From Dethiosulfovibrio russensis (GTDB lineage: Bacteria > Synergistota > Synergistia > Synergistales > Dethiosulfovibrionaceae), in the NCBI RefSeq assembly GCF_021568855.1, contig NZ_JAKGUG010000001.1:295165-359164 (forward strand): a stretch of 64,000 nt of DNA, written 5' to 3'. The position numbers were made by a program, and so were the translations under genes. The notes under the pieces are model-generated. The model saw only the letters and a list, made by a program, of their open reading frames with translations. It had not been told where the DNA came from and made no database searches. Positions 34,584 to 42,591 of the stretch are shown here, in pieces; position 1 is the first letter of the stretch; every line of letters starts with the position of its first letter.

Positions 34584-35536
34584 TCTATATCCTGGCCGAC
34601 GGCGGTCCTTCCGTCGGAGGAGGACACATAAGCCGTTGTCGGTCCATCGCTTATGAGATAGACAGAATGGGTCAGCCGGTTCGTTGGATAGTTCCGGTTG
34701 AGGCGTCTCCCTTCATGAGGAAAGAAGAGGATTTTTCAGGCATCGTGGATTTTACCGTGGATGCAATCTCCACGGTGTTGAACGCCGACAATCCCATTCA
34801 AAAGAGCGATATTCTTCTGGTTGATGGCTATCGCTTTTCGGAGGAACTTTTAAGGTTCCTGGGCGATAACTGCATCCTGGTCGTTTTGGATGACTATCGT
34901 AACATTCCTGTGGATCGATGGGCTTCTATCGTGATCAACTATAACCTTGGGGTGACGGATATTCCCTATGGTAGAGAGGCCGTCAAGCTTCTTGGCCCTT
35001 CATACTGTCCTCTTCGTCCTTCTTTTGCGAAACTGACTCCCAGCGATGAAGGATTCGTACTTTTTCTGGCCGGTGCCTCGGATATGGCCGGTGTTACGGC
35101 GGATGTCGTGACATGGTACGATATCTCGTGGCCTCCTATGGTAGCTGTGTTGGGTCCTATGGTGCCGGACGACTATTTTGATAAGGTGTCTCGGATAGCT
35201 GATAAGAAGGACGGATTGACCCTGATGAGGGCTCCCTCCGATTTCGACGGGCTGATGGCCAGGGCCTCCTCGGTGGTCTGTACCTCCAGCGTGACCTGTT
35301 ACGAGGCGATGGCACTCGGCAAGCCTGTGGTGGTGTTTCAGGTGGCGGAAAACCAGAGAGGGATAGGACGGGCCCTGTCCGAACTTGGCTGGGGTATCGA
35401 TCTGGGGTGGTGGAAAGACATATCCCCCGAAATCCTGCACAGTGCCATAGAAAAGGCCTTCCCCCCTCCTGCCGGTTGCGTGCCCACCGACGGAGCAAAG
35501 AGGGTGGCCAGTGCCATACTCTCCATGGTTCGATAA
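34580..35536 (+). CDS. pseG: UDP-2,4-diacylamido-2,4,6-trideoxy-beta-L-altrose hydrolase PseG
   Basis: PseG removes UDP from the nucleotide sugar before PseI acts. The 318 residues have a GT-B fold with the N-terminal glycine-rich GGPSVGGGHISRC (H16 matches the catalytic His of C. jejuni PseG). DGYRFSEELL, LDDY and the C-terminal CTSSVTCYEAMALGKPVVVF follow. The ATG overlaps the formyltransferase stop by 4 bases. The last ~200 bases return to the GC-richer composition of the surrounding genome. Confidence 0.88.
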   Translation: MIYILADGGPSVGGGHISRCRSIAYEIDRMGQPVRWIVPVEASPFMRKEEDFSGIVDFTVDAISTVLNADNPIQKSDILLVDGYRFSEELLRFLGDNCILVVLDDYRNIPVDRWASIVINYNLGVTDIPYGREAVKLLGPSYCPLRPSFAKLTPSDEGFVLFLAGASDMAGVTADVVTWYDISWPPMVAVLGPMVPDDYFDKVSRIADKKDGLTLMRAPSDFDGLMARASSVVCTSSVTCYEAMALGKPVVVFQVAENQRGIGRALSELGWGIDLGWWKDISPEILHSAIEKAFPPPAGCVPTDGAKRVASAILSMVR

Positions 35537-35565
35537 AAACTTGAGAAGAAAGCGGCGGTGTTTTC

Positions 35566-36690
35566 ATGATCCCCTATGGGCATCAATATATAGACGAAAA
35601 GGATATAGAGGCTGTCTGCTCGGTTCTCAGAGGAGACTGGCTGACCCAGGGCCCCACTGTGGAGTCCTTCGAAAAGGCCCTGGCGGCCAAGGTCGGGTGT
35701 AGATACGCCGTTACCTTCAGCAACGGCACCTCCGCATTGCACGGAGCAATGTTCGCCGCCGGAGTGGAGAAGGGAGACGAGGTTATTACGTCTCCCATGA
35801 CCTTTGCCGCCACCTCCAACTCGGCTCTTTATCAGGGAGGGGTTCCGGTTTTCGCCGATATAGACGAGAGAACCGGATGTCTCGATCCCGAAAAGGCCAT
35901 GGAAAAGCTGTCTCACAGGACGAAGGTTATAGCCCCGATAAGCTACAGCGGCTATCCGGTGAAGTTGAGTCCCTTTATGGAGATGGCCCGTTCCGTAGGG
36001 GCTCTCGTCGTGGAGGATGGCTGCCATGCCTTGGGCGCTAGTAGAGATGGCTTTATGGTGGGGCAGGAAGCGGATATGACGGTTTTCAGCTTTCATCCCG
36101 TAAAGCATATAACCACCGGGGAGGGAGGAGCGGTCGTCACTAACGACGAAGAGCTGGCCCGAAAGCTCAGGCTTTTCCGCTCCCACGGAATAACCAAGGA
36201 TCCCGACGAGATGGAGAACGCCGATGGACCTTGGTCCAACGAGATGATCGATCTGGGCTACAACTACAGGCTTACCGATCTTCAGTGCGCTCTGGGGTTG
36301 AGCCAGCTTGAGAAACTGGACGACTTCGTCTCCTATCGCAGGGCGGTGGCCGGACGATACGACGAGGTACTCGCCGAGCTTCCAGGGGCGGTGATACCGG
36401 CCGGGCATCCCGGTCATGGATACCATCTCTACGCCTTCAGGGTTCCAGCGGATATCAGGAAAAAGCTCTTTTTGGATCTAAGGGATGAGGGCATATGGGT
36501 CCAGGTACACTATCCTCCGGTTCACCTTCACCCTTATTATAGAAAGAGTTTCGGCTATAAAATCGGAGATTTTCCCGTTGCCGAGAGGTTTTATTCCATG
36601 GAGATTTCCCTCCCCGTATATGTGGGGCTCTCCGAGTCGGACCAGGGGTTGGTTATGAGGAAAATCGAGGATATGTTGAAAAATCCGTAG
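35566..36690 (+). CDS. pseC: UDP-4-amino-4,6-dideoxy-N-acetyl-beta-L-altrosamine transaminase PseC
   Basis: PseC aminates the 4-keto sugar made by PseB using PLP and glutamate. The 374 residues are a DegT/DnrJ/EryC1 aminotransferase: TFSNGTSALHGAMFAAG, MTFAATSNSALYQGGVP, VVEDGCHALGA (D151) and SFHPVKHITTGEGGAV, with the Schiff-base lysine at K180. GYNYRLTDLQCALGL is also typical. It is last in the pse cluster, 29 bases after pseG. In the usual order pseC follows pseB, so the cluster is rearranged. Confidence 0.92.
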   Translation: MIPYGHQYIDEKDIEAVCSVLRGDWLTQGPTVESFEKALAAKVGCRYAVTFSNGTSALHGAMFAAGVEKGDEVITSPMTFAATSNSALYQGGVPVFADIDERTGCLDPEKAMEKLSHRTKVIAPISYSGYPVKLSPFMEMARSVGALVVEDGCHALGASRDGFMVGQEADMTVFSFHPVKHITTGEGGAVVTNDEELARKLRLFRSHGITKDPDEMENADGPWSNEMIDLGYNYRLTDLQCALGLSQLEKLDDFVSYRRAVAGRYDEVLAELPGAVIPAGHPGHGYHLYAFRVPADIRKKLFLDLRDEGIWVQVHYPPVHLHPYYRKSFGYKIGDFPVAERFYSMEISLPVYVGLSESDQGLVMRKIEDMLKNP

Positions 36691-36705
36691 CAACGGTTCG
36701 ACTGC

Positions 36706-36714
36706 TGGTATAAT
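36706..36714 (+). promoter_or_regulatory. Extended -10 promoter candidate
   Basis: TGGTATAAT, a perfect extended -10 (TGn-TATAAT), lies 57 bases before the ATG at 36772 and just after the pseC stop. No good -35 is seen at 16-18 bases, which extended -10 promoters can tolerate. Confidence 0.6.
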
Positions 36715-36771
36715 GATAAAGTGGTTTTCTTAAGGCTTGCGGGCCTTTTCAAAGATCGAAAGAGGTGTCTC

Positions 36772-37368
36772 ATGGAGAAGATCGTGCTCGACGGGGTCCC
36801 CTTGACCCTAGATGAAGATGGCAACGTTCAGGTTTACGAGAGAATATCGTCTATTTTAACCGATCAAAACCGGGTGATAGCCTCCGTGGCCGTGGATGGC
36901 GTGGAGATGTCTCCCGAGGCCTTCGTCTCTCTCGAGGGGGGAACCTCGGTGGAGTTCGTCTCCATGGACGTGAGAGAGCTGGTCGTCCAGACGTTGGGAA
37001 CCGCCGGAGAATACGTCGTCAACGTTCGAAAAGGTGCCCTTTCCGTGGCGGATTTGTTGGAATCTGAGAAGGTCGAACAGGCCATGAATCTGTCGGTTCA
37101 GGTCATGGAGGGGATGGATTGGCTGCTTACCGCCGTCGGCAGGTGTACGTCTCTTCTCGGCTGCACCCCCGACGAGGGTATCTTCGGAGATTTTCAGGAT
37201 GCCCGTCAGAAGGTGGCTGAAAAGATGGAGTCGGTGGTCGATTCCTTCGAGGCCGGTAAGTTGTTTGCTCCTGCCTTTGTGTTCAGAGAGGAAATACCTC
37301 CTCTAATCGACGTAGTACAAAACACTATCGCCGCGTTGGAGGGACAGGTTACGGGACGCAGACAGTGA
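36772..37368 (+). CDS. Protein of unknown function
   Basis: I do not recognise this 198-residue protein. It is acidic and has no signal peptide or membrane segment. The N-terminal 70 residues look like a small beta domain (KIVLDGVPLTLDEDGNVQVY). The rest is predicted helical, with paired hydrophobic heptads (EQAMNLSVQVMEGMDWLLTA, KVAEKMESVVDSFEAGKLF). Two cysteines occur close together (GRCTSLLGCTPDE). The ATG at 36772 is chosen because AAAGAGGTG lies 5-8 bases upstream. It is probably monocistronic, between its own promoter and the skp promoter. Confidence 0.6.
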   Translation: MEKIVLDGVPLTLDEDGNVQVYERISSILTDQNRVIASVAVDGVEMSPEAFVSLEGGTSVEFVSMDVRELVVQTLGTAGEYVVNVRKGALSVADLLESEKVEQAMNLSVQVMEGMDWLLTAVGRCTSLLGCTPDEGIFGDFQDARQKVAEKMESVVDSFEAGKLFAPAFVFREEIPPLIDVVQNTIAALEGQVTGRRQ

Positions 37369-37385
37369 TATAGGCGTTTTTACCG

Positions 37386-37414
37386 TGGACTTGTCCTGAA
37401 GGACGGGGTAGAAT
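37386..37414 (+). promoter_or_regulatory. Sigma-70 promoter candidate for skp
   Basis: TGGACT (37386-37391), a 17-base spacer, and TAGAAT (37409-37414), about 45 bases before the skp start. The -35 matches 4/6 of TTGACA and the -10 matches 5/6 of TATAAT. Confidence 0.5.
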
Positions 37415-37459
37415 TCTTACGCAACGAGAGAGATGTAATAGCTTTGAGGAGGTTTTTTT

Positions 37460-37900
37460 ATGGGTATGGTTAAGTCTGTCAGGTTGGTAGCTCTTGGAGT
37501 TCTTTTCGCTTTGGTCTTTTCTTCCGTCGCTATAGCGGCAGAGAAGATCGGGGTGATCGAGCCTCAGAAAATTCTTTTTCAGCATCCCAAGTTCGAGCAG
37601 GTAACTAAGAGAGTACAGGCCGTTCTGGATTCCAAGCAGAACGAGGCCAAGTCCGCTATAGAGAAGGCCTCGGACAACAAGAAAAAGGCCGAGATCTACG
37701 CTACCAAGAAGCAGGAGGCCGCCATCGAGGAGCAGAAGCTCATGGCTCCTCTCTTCAAGGAGATCAACCTCGCCATAAGGACTGTGGCCAAGGCCAAGGG
37801 CATAACCGTCGTTTTGGACAAGGCGCAGGTTTTCTACGGCGGTGTGGACCTCACCGAGGACGTCATCCAGCAGCTCAAGAAGATGAACCTTTCCCAGTGA
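37460..37900 (+). CDS. skp: OmpH/Skp family periplasmic chaperone
   Basis: Skp holds unfolded outer-membrane proteins in the periplasm. The 146 residues have a signal peptide (about residues 1-27, cleavage likely after SVAIAA), then EKIGVIEPQKILFQHPKFEQ. A Lys/Glu/Ala-rich coiled coil follows (about 45-105), then a C-terminal strand GITVVLDKAQVFYGGVDLTE. Length and layout fit Skp. GAGGAGG precedes the ATG. It is another sign of an outer membrane. Confidence 0.85.
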   Translation: MGMVKSVRLVALGVLFALVFSSVAIAAEKIGVIEPQKILFQHPKFEQVTKRVQAVLDSKQNEAKSAIEKASDNKKKAEIYATKKQEAAIEEQKLMAPLFKEINLAIRTVAKAKGITVVLDKAQVFYGGVDLTEDVIQQLKKMNLSQ

Positions 37901-37908
37901 TAGAGGGG

Positions 37909-38763
37909 ATGGATTTTTCGGGGCCCCCCCGTTCGGCGGGGCCTTTTCGTCGTCTGTTGGTAACGGATCTGGACGGAACGCTACTGGACGGCAAGGGCAG
38001 TATGTCTTCCACCACCGTTTTGGCCTTGGAAAGGCTGAGGTCCGACGGTTGGGATATCTCCGTGGCCAGCGGAAGGATTCTCGGTTCCGCCTTGCCACAT
38101 ATCCTGGCGGTCGGGGCGGAGCTCCCGTCGATTCTATACGATGGGGCCAGGATAATGGATAGACGAGGCCAGGTGTACTGGGAGGCCCAGATGGATCGTG
38201 ATCTTGTGACGGAGGTCCTTCGTCTCGGCTGGGAGCAGGGGGTCGAGGTTCAGGCTATGGGGGACGAGCTGGTCTTCTGTAGGCCTCAGGACCTCGGAAC
38301 CATAGAGTTTTTCGAGTCCGTCGGCGTTCCTTACTCTCCGTCTCTTGCCGGTCCCGAGGCCGATCTCGGAAGGGTTTTCAGGGTCATGTTTCACGATCGC
38401 TCCCGGTCGGAAGGCAGGGGCATCTCCGAGATGCTCAAATCGGCTCTCGGCGGAAGGGCCGAGGTCGTATTGGCCGGAAACGGATTCGTCGACGTTTTGC
38501 CTTTCGGGGTGAACAAGGGAAGCGCTCTGAAAAGGTTGCTGGACATGGTGGATGTGGAGTACGATATAGTCGTCGCCGTAGGGGATAACGAAAACGACAT
38601 GGAGTTGTTGCGCAGGGCAGATGTCCCTGTGGCGATTTCCTCCGCTCCCGGGGATCTTCTGGCTCTCGCTTCCTGGACAGTTCCATGTCCAGAGATGGGC
38701 GGCGCAGATGTCCTTGTGGATCGGCTTTTAAAGATCGAGAAGGAGGAGTACGTAAATGGCTGA
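37909..38763 (+). CDS. Cof-type HAD-superfamily hydrolase
   Basis: The HAD motifs of a Cof/HAD-IIB sugar-phosphatase-like enzyme are present. Motif I is [12 protein letters not shown] near residue 20, the Ser of motif II is in ISVASGRI, the Lys of motif III is in [13 protein letters not shown], and motif IV is [17 protein letters not shown] with DVPVAISSA. The natural substrate is unknown; members act on sugar phosphates, PLP or flavin phosphates. The start is doubtful: a GTG at 37897 and an ATG at 37909 both lack a well-spaced SD, and a terminator-like hairpin sits at the beginning. A later TTG (37957) is possible. The end overlaps the next gene by 8 bases. Confidence 0.8.
   Translation: MDFSGPPRSAGPFRRLLVTDLDGTLLDGKGSMSSTTVLALERLRSDGWDISVASGRILGSALPHILAVGAELPSILYDGARIMDRRGQVYWEAQMDRDLVTEVLRLGWEQGVEVQAMGDELVFCRPQDLGTIEFFESVGVPYSPSLAGPEADLGRVFRVMFHDRSRSEGRGISEMLKSALGGRAEVVLAGNGFVDVLPFGVNKGSALKRLLDMVDVEYDIVVAVGDNENDMELLRRADVPVAISSAPGDLLALASWTVPCPEMGGADVLVDRLLKIEKEEYVNG
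37922..37947 (+). terminator. Terminator-like hairpin after skp
   Basis: GGCCCC (37922-37927) pairs with GGGGCC (37938-37943), with inner CC/GG pairs around a GTTC loop, followed by TTTT. It lies 22 bases after the skp stop. It overlaps the first codons of the next reading frame if that gene starts at 37897 or 37909. Confidence 0.55.
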
Positions 38764-39253
38764 GATTTCGAGATGGTGCGTCGAGGATATGGTCATTCCG
38801 GAGAACTGCAACATAGTGTTGGGGCAGAGCCATTTCATAAAGACCGTAGAGGACCTTTACGAGGCTCTTGTGACCTCGTCGCCTTCGCTGGAATTCGGCG
38901 TAGCCTTCTGCGAGGCCTCGGGAGATTGTCTCATTCGAAAGGATGGCAATGCTCCCGACCTGGTCGAGACGGCGGTTGAGAACGCCGGAAAGATCGCTGC
39001 TGGTCATAGTTTCGTCGTGCTTTTGAGAAACGGCTATCCCATAAACGTGTTGGACCGTATAAAAGGGTGTCAGGAGGTTTGCCGGATTTTCGCCGCCACG
39101 GCGAATCCGATTCAGGTTTTGGTCGCGGAGACGGAGCAGGGCAGAGGGGTTGTAGGCGTGGTGGACGGCTTCGTTCCCAAGGGAGTCGAGTCCGAGGAGG
39201 ATGTAGCGGCCAGAAAAAGCCTCCTCAAAGATATCATAGGATACAAAAGGTGA
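38756..39253 (+). CDS. Adenosine-specific kinase family protein
   Basis: The 165 residues match the pattern of the adenosine-specific kinase family (Adenosine_kin, first described from archaea). Motifs are [74 protein letters not shown] and [19 protein letters not shown]. Biological function is uncertain; phosphorylation of adenosine was inferred from a structure. It overlaps the HAD gene, and the next frame begins at its stop (GTGA), so the three may be co-translated. Confidence 0.82.
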   Translation: MAEISRWCVEDMVIPENCNIVLGQSHFIKTVEDLYEALVTSSPSLEFGVAFCEASGDCLIRKDGNAPDLVETAVENAGKIAAGHSFVVLLRNGYPINVLDRIKGCQEVCRIFAATANPIQVLVAETEQGRGVVGVVDGFVPKGVESEEDVAARKSLLKDIIGYKR

Positions 39254-39333
39254 GCTTCCGAAGCTTTGGAGTGGCTCTTTTTCTCCTTTTGCTGACGGCC
39301 CTGTCCTAGGCGGAGGCCGAGGTTCCCCGCTCG
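39250..39333 (+). pseudogene. Signal-peptide segment cut from the next gene by an in-frame TAG
   Basis: From GTG 39250, overlapping the preceding stop, the frame reads [19 protein letters not shown], then TAG at 39307-39309. It continues in the same frame as AEAEVPRSVEEGW into the binding protein at 39334. The hydrophobic stretch and the ALS-AEA junction look like a signal peptide and its cleavage region. One substitution would restore a single 400-codon gene. Confidence 0.65.
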
Positions 39334-40449
39334 GTGGAGGAGGGGTGGGCCTGGCCGATCGCGGTGATACCGCCTTCCGACGGTTGGGACAGCCCTTCCG
39401 GCCGGTCTGTGGCTCCCGTGGTGGAGTACGCTCAAGGGCTTGTCAACGACAGTATCGAGGGGATAAAGGAACACGATGTATTCTTCCGCCTGGAGTCGGG
39501 CGACGTGTTCGATTCCTCCGACATGGTCCGTTGGAGAAAAGAGGGTTTTCTGGCGGTGATCTCCTTCGCCGACGAGAGGGTCAACCGTGTGCTGGCCGAT
39601 TCGTGGCGACAGGGAGATCCGGTGTTGCTTTTGGCGGACGATTCCTCCACAGTTTTGAGGGACGAAAAGGAGGTCGTAAAGGCAGGACTTTTTTCACTTG
39701 ACCTTCACGATTCCTACGTTACAAGGGCCGCTGTCGAGACAGCCGTCTCCATCCTTCCTCCCGCGAGCGAGGTGGGGCTTTTATCCGATCGTCTGGCCCA
39801 GTCTCTTTCCAGAGGAGCCAGAGCCGTTTCGAGAGGCCTGAGAGAGGGAGGGCTCAATTCTCAGGTTTTCTGGGTTGCCGGAGGAGGCACCGATTCGTTT
39901 TCCATGATGGCTCAGGAGATGCTGGGCTTCGGATCCGACATGGTAGTGGTCTGGATGACAGACATGGCCGCCAGGGAGTTCTACCGGCAGTTGAGGGTGC
40001 TGGACGGATCCGTTCCGGTCTGGTCCGGTGGTGCCTCTTTGGACGGTATCGTCGGTTTGGAGGGGATAATGATCGCCGATCAGGATCTGCCCCTTAGGCT
40101 CGACAAAGCTATCAAGACCCTCAAGACCGACGTCTGGGATGCCACCAGGGTTCGGGTTCCGGACAGCCCTCTGGCTGCCAAGGCCTACGCCTGCTGTCAG
40201 TGGGTATTTCAGGGGCTGAAAGACGCACAGAAGGCCGATCCCGAGCACCTGTCCAAGGTAATGGCGTCTACTAAGGGAATTCCTCTAGGATCGGAGAACT
40301 TGGAGATAAACCCCGTTACCCATCGTCCTTCTGTGAAGAAGGTGGCGGTCATAAGGGCAAAAAAAGGAAAATGGATTCAGGACGAGATATTGTCCCTTTC
40401 CGAGTCCGGAGCCGGTTATTACTTCGGAACTCCTAAAGACGAACGTTGA
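39334..40449 (+). CDS. Periplasmic substrate-binding (Leu/Ile/Val-binding fold) protein, signal peptide interrupted
   Basis: The 371 residues resemble type I periplasmic binding proteins of the branched-chain amino acid / ABC receptor family. They end NPVTHRPSVKKVAVIRAKKG and KWIQDEILSL, with VGLLSDRLAQSLSRGARAVS and MVVVWMTDMAAREFYRQLR earlier. A frame of this length opens at GTG 39334, but the signal sequence lies upstream behind an amber codon (39307). As it stands the mature part would stay in the cytosol or not be made. No transporter genes are adjacent. The downstream terminator is intact. Confidence 0.65.
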   Translation: MEEGWAWPIAVIPPSDGWDSPSGRSVAPVVEYAQGLVNDSIEGIKEHDVFFRLESGDVFDSSDMVRWRKEGFLAVISFADERVNRVLADSWRQGDPVLLLADDSSTVLRDEKEVVKAGLFSLDLHDSYVTRAAVETAVSILPPASEVGLLSDRLAQSLSRGARAVSRGLREGGLNSQVFWVAGGGTDSFSMMAQEMLGFGSDMVVVWMTDMAAREFYRQLRVLDGSVPVWSGGASLDGIVGLEGIMIADQDLPLRLDKAIKTLKTDVWDATRVRVPDSPLAAKAYACCQWVFQGLKDAQKADPEHLSKVMASTKGIPLGSENLEINPVTHRPSVKKVAVIRAKKGKWIQDEILSLSESGAGYYFGTPKDER

Positions 40450-40506
40450 GAGCGAGATAGATAAAAGGGGCGGCAGAATGGCCGCCCCTTTTATCTATCT
40501 CGCTCT
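40449..40506. terminator. Bidirectional terminator between the binding protein and hisIE
   Basis: A perfect inverted repeat with 26-base arms and a 6-base loop (AGAATG). The GC core (GGGGCGGC/GCCGCCCC) is flanked by AAAA on the left and TTTT on the right, so it can terminate transcription from both sides. The left arm begins at the last base of the binding-protein stop. The right arm includes the hisIE stop. Confidence 0.92.
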
Positions 40507-41112
40507 GTGTCTTTTTTTCAGTTCTCTCCATATCTCTCCCGGAGACAGGTCCGAGGCCAATAGCCCAACCAGCAGGTGGTAGACCAGGTCCGCCGCCTCG
40601 TAGATGGTCTGTCCCCTGTCCTCGGTGGCTATCGCCAGAGCGGTCTCCACCCCTTCCTCGCCTATCTTCTGGGCGACCCGGCTCTTGGGCCCGGCGATCA
40701 GTCTGGCCGTGTAGCTTTCCTCCGTCGAGTCCTGGGATCTCTTCTTCAGGTAAGCCCACAGACGGCCCAGAAATACGGGAGAGTCGTCGTCGTTCCCATG
40801 GATGAAGCGATAGAAGCAGCTGGTCTCTCCTGTGTGGCACGCCGGTCCCGTGGGACGCACTCTGGCAAGGACTGCGTCGCAGTCGCAGTCTATCTGCAAC
40901 GACGCCAGAGGCAGCCTGTTGCCGCTTGTCATCCCCTTGTGCCATATCTCTTTTCTGGATCGACTGTAGAATACCATCTCGCCTCTCTCCAGGGTCAGCC
41001 TCATTGACTCCTCGTTTCCGTAGGCCAGCATGAGGACCTCTCCGCTGTCGGCGTCCTGTATCACCACCGGCACCAGGCCGTCGGAGCCATATTTTATGTC
41101 TTCCGGTTTCAT
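40495..41112 (-). CDS. hisIE: Bifunctional phosphoribosyl-AMP cyclohydrolase / phosphoribosyl-ATP pyrophosphatase HisIE
   Basis: This carries out steps 2 and 3 of histidine synthesis in one polypeptide. The N-terminal HisI domain has GLVPVVIQDADSGEVLMLAY, SRKEIWHKGMTSGN and the metal site DCDCDAVLARV with TGPACHTGETSCF. The C-terminal HisE domain carries SYTARLIAGPKSRVAQKIGE, then EGVETALAIATED and DLVYHLLVGL. The ATG at 41112 is preferred over a GTG at 41118 because AGAGGA is then spaced 8 bases away. It is the last gene of the operon and ends in the bidirectional terminator. Confidence 0.95.
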   Translation of the reverse strand: MKPEDIKYGSDGLVPVVIQDADSGEVLMLAYGNEESMRLTLERGEMVFYSRSRKEIWHKGMTSGNRLPLASLQIDCDCDAVLARVRPTGPACHTGETSCFYRFIHGNDDDSPVFLGRLWAYLKKRSQDSTEESYTARLIAGPKSRVAQKIGEEGVETALAIATEDRGQTIYEAADLVYHLLVGLLASDLSPGEIWRELKKRHRAR

Positions 41113-41125
41113 CTGCACCGTCCTC

Positions 41126-41878
41126 TCATATCCTGACCGGGATTTTCGCCCCGGCGAGGTAGTCTTTTACCTGTCCTATTCTCAGCTTGCCGTAGTGGAA
41201 GATGGACGCTGCCAGTGCTGCGTCCGCTCCGGCTCGAAATGCCTGAAGTATGTGTTCTTCCTTTCCCGCTCCTCCCGAGGCTATCACCGGGACGGTGGTT
41301 TCCAGGGATACCCGTCTCAGAAGCTCGAGGTCGTAGCCCGCCTCCGTTCCATCTCCGTCCATCGATGTCAGGAGTATCTCGCCGCAGCCCAGTTTCTGGA
41401 CTTTTTCTATCCATTCCAGTCCGTCCAGGTCGGTTTTTTTCGCGCCTCCCTGTATGTAGACGGTCCAGCGGTCGTTTTCCCTCTTGACGTCCACCGCCAC
41501 CACCACGGCCTGGCTTCCCAGCAGTCTCGAACATCTCTCTATCAGAGAGGGGTCTTTTACCGCGGCGGTGTTCAGGGAGATCTTATCCGCTCCGAGGGCT
41601 ATTATCTCTCTGGCCTGTTCCGCCGAGGAGATTCCTCCCCCGACGGTGAAGGGTATGGTCAGGCGATCCGCCACGGCTTTTACCCATTCGGCCATGGTGG
41701 CCCTTCTTTCTTCCGAGGCGCTTATGTCCAGCAGGACAAGCTCGTCCGCTCCCTCGGAGGAGTAGAGCTCCGCCAGCTCCGCCGGATCTCCGGCGTCCTT
41801 CAGGTTTACGAAGTTTATTCCCTTTACCACCCGTCCGTTCTTGACGTCCAGGCAGGGTATTATCCTCTTTGTCAGCAT
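41126..41878 (-). CDS. hisF: Imidazole glycerol phosphate synthase subunit HisF
   Basis: HisF is the cyclase half of IGP synthase, a TIM barrel. The 250 residues start MLTKRIIPCLDVKNGRVVKG (catalytic D11) and contain FTVGGGISS, ADKISLNTAAV, LTSMDGDGTEAGYDLEL (second Asp) and VIASGGAGKEEH. It overlaps hisA by 7 bases and works as a complex with HisH. Confidence 0.97.
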   Translation of the reverse strand: MLTKRIIPCLDVKNGRVVKGINFVNLKDAGDPAELAELYSSEGADELVLLDISASEERRATMAEWVKAVADRLTIPFTVGGGISSAEQAREIIALGADKISLNTAAVKDPSLIERCSRLLGSQAVVVAVDVKRENDRWTVYIQGGAKKTDLDGLEWIEKVQKLGCGEILLTSMDGDGTEAGYDLELLRRVSLETTVPVIASGGAGKEEHILQAFRAGADAALAASIFHYGKLRIGQVKDYLAGAKIPVRI

Positions 41879-42591
41879 ATCCCGAACTCCTCGACGGCCT
41901 CTCGGAGATCTATCGTGCCTTCGTAGATGCTTTTGCCGAGTACGGCTCCGGATACTCCGATTTTCGACAGGTCGGACAGGTCTTTTTTGTCCCTTATTCC
42001 ACCCGCCGCCAGGATGTGTCCGTTCGTTTTAGTCAGATTTTCGTATAGCTTCAGGTCCGGTCCGGAGGCGGTGCCGTCTCTGGATACCGACGTGACCAGA
42101 AAAGTGGAGTAGCCGATCCGGAGGAGTTCCGTTATAGCCTCCTCCGGAGGGAGTTGGGTTACCTCGGTCCATCCGGATAGCGCCACGGTTCCGTTTTTGA
42201 CGTCTACCGATGGCACGATGGAGTTGCCGAACCTTTTCCACAGGGTCCTCGGCGATCCCTTGAACAGCAGGCTTCCCAGGTATACCCTTTTCGCTCCGGA
42301 GGAGAGGGCCAGGGCTACGTCCTCCTCCGTTCTCAGTCCCCCTCCGTATTGAACCGGCAGGCCGGTGGAGGCTGCCACCTTTTCCAGCTCTTTCAGGTGG
42401 ACCGGAGAGCCTTTTTCCGCTCCCTCCAGATCTATAAGGTGTATCCAGCGGGCTCCCGCCTCTGCGAAGGATAGGGCTGTTTCCACCGGGTCGTCTCCGT
42501 ATTCCTTTATCTTTTCGAAGTCTCCTCCGGTCAATCTGACGACCTTTCGGCTGTATAGGTCTATGGCTGGGAATATCTCTATTTTATTCAT
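41872..42591 (-). CDS. hisA: Phosphoribosylformimino-5-aminoimidazole carboxamide ribotide isomerase HisA
   Basis: HisA isomerises ProFAR to PRFAR (step 4). The 239 residues are a TIM barrel like HisF: IFPAIDLYSRKVVRLTGGDF with catalytic D11, LPVQYGGGLRTEEDVALAL, VTSVSRDGTASGPDLKLY and ILAAGGIRDKKDL. It overlaps both hisH (ATGA) and hisF, so translation is probably coupled. Confidence 0.96.
   Translation of the reverse strand: MNKIEIFPAIDLYSRKVVRLTGGDFEKIKEYGDDPVETALSFAEAGARWIHLIDLEGAEKGSPVHLKELEKVAASTGLPVQYGGGLRTEEDVALALSSGAKRVYLGSLLFKGSPRTLWKRFGNSIVPSVDVKNGTVALSGWTEVTQLPPEEAITELLRIGYSTFLVTSVSRDGTASGPDLKLYENLTKTNGHILAAGGIRDKKDLSDLSKIGVSGAVLGKSIYEGTIDLREAVEEFGIC

Noticed and set aside
39307..39309. 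Pyrrolysine insertion at the TAG
   Set aside because: Pyrrolysine at a signal-peptide junction has no precedent known to me, and no pyl genes are in the window. A mutation or sequencing error is simpler. The site is kept as a finding because the frame is otherwise intact.
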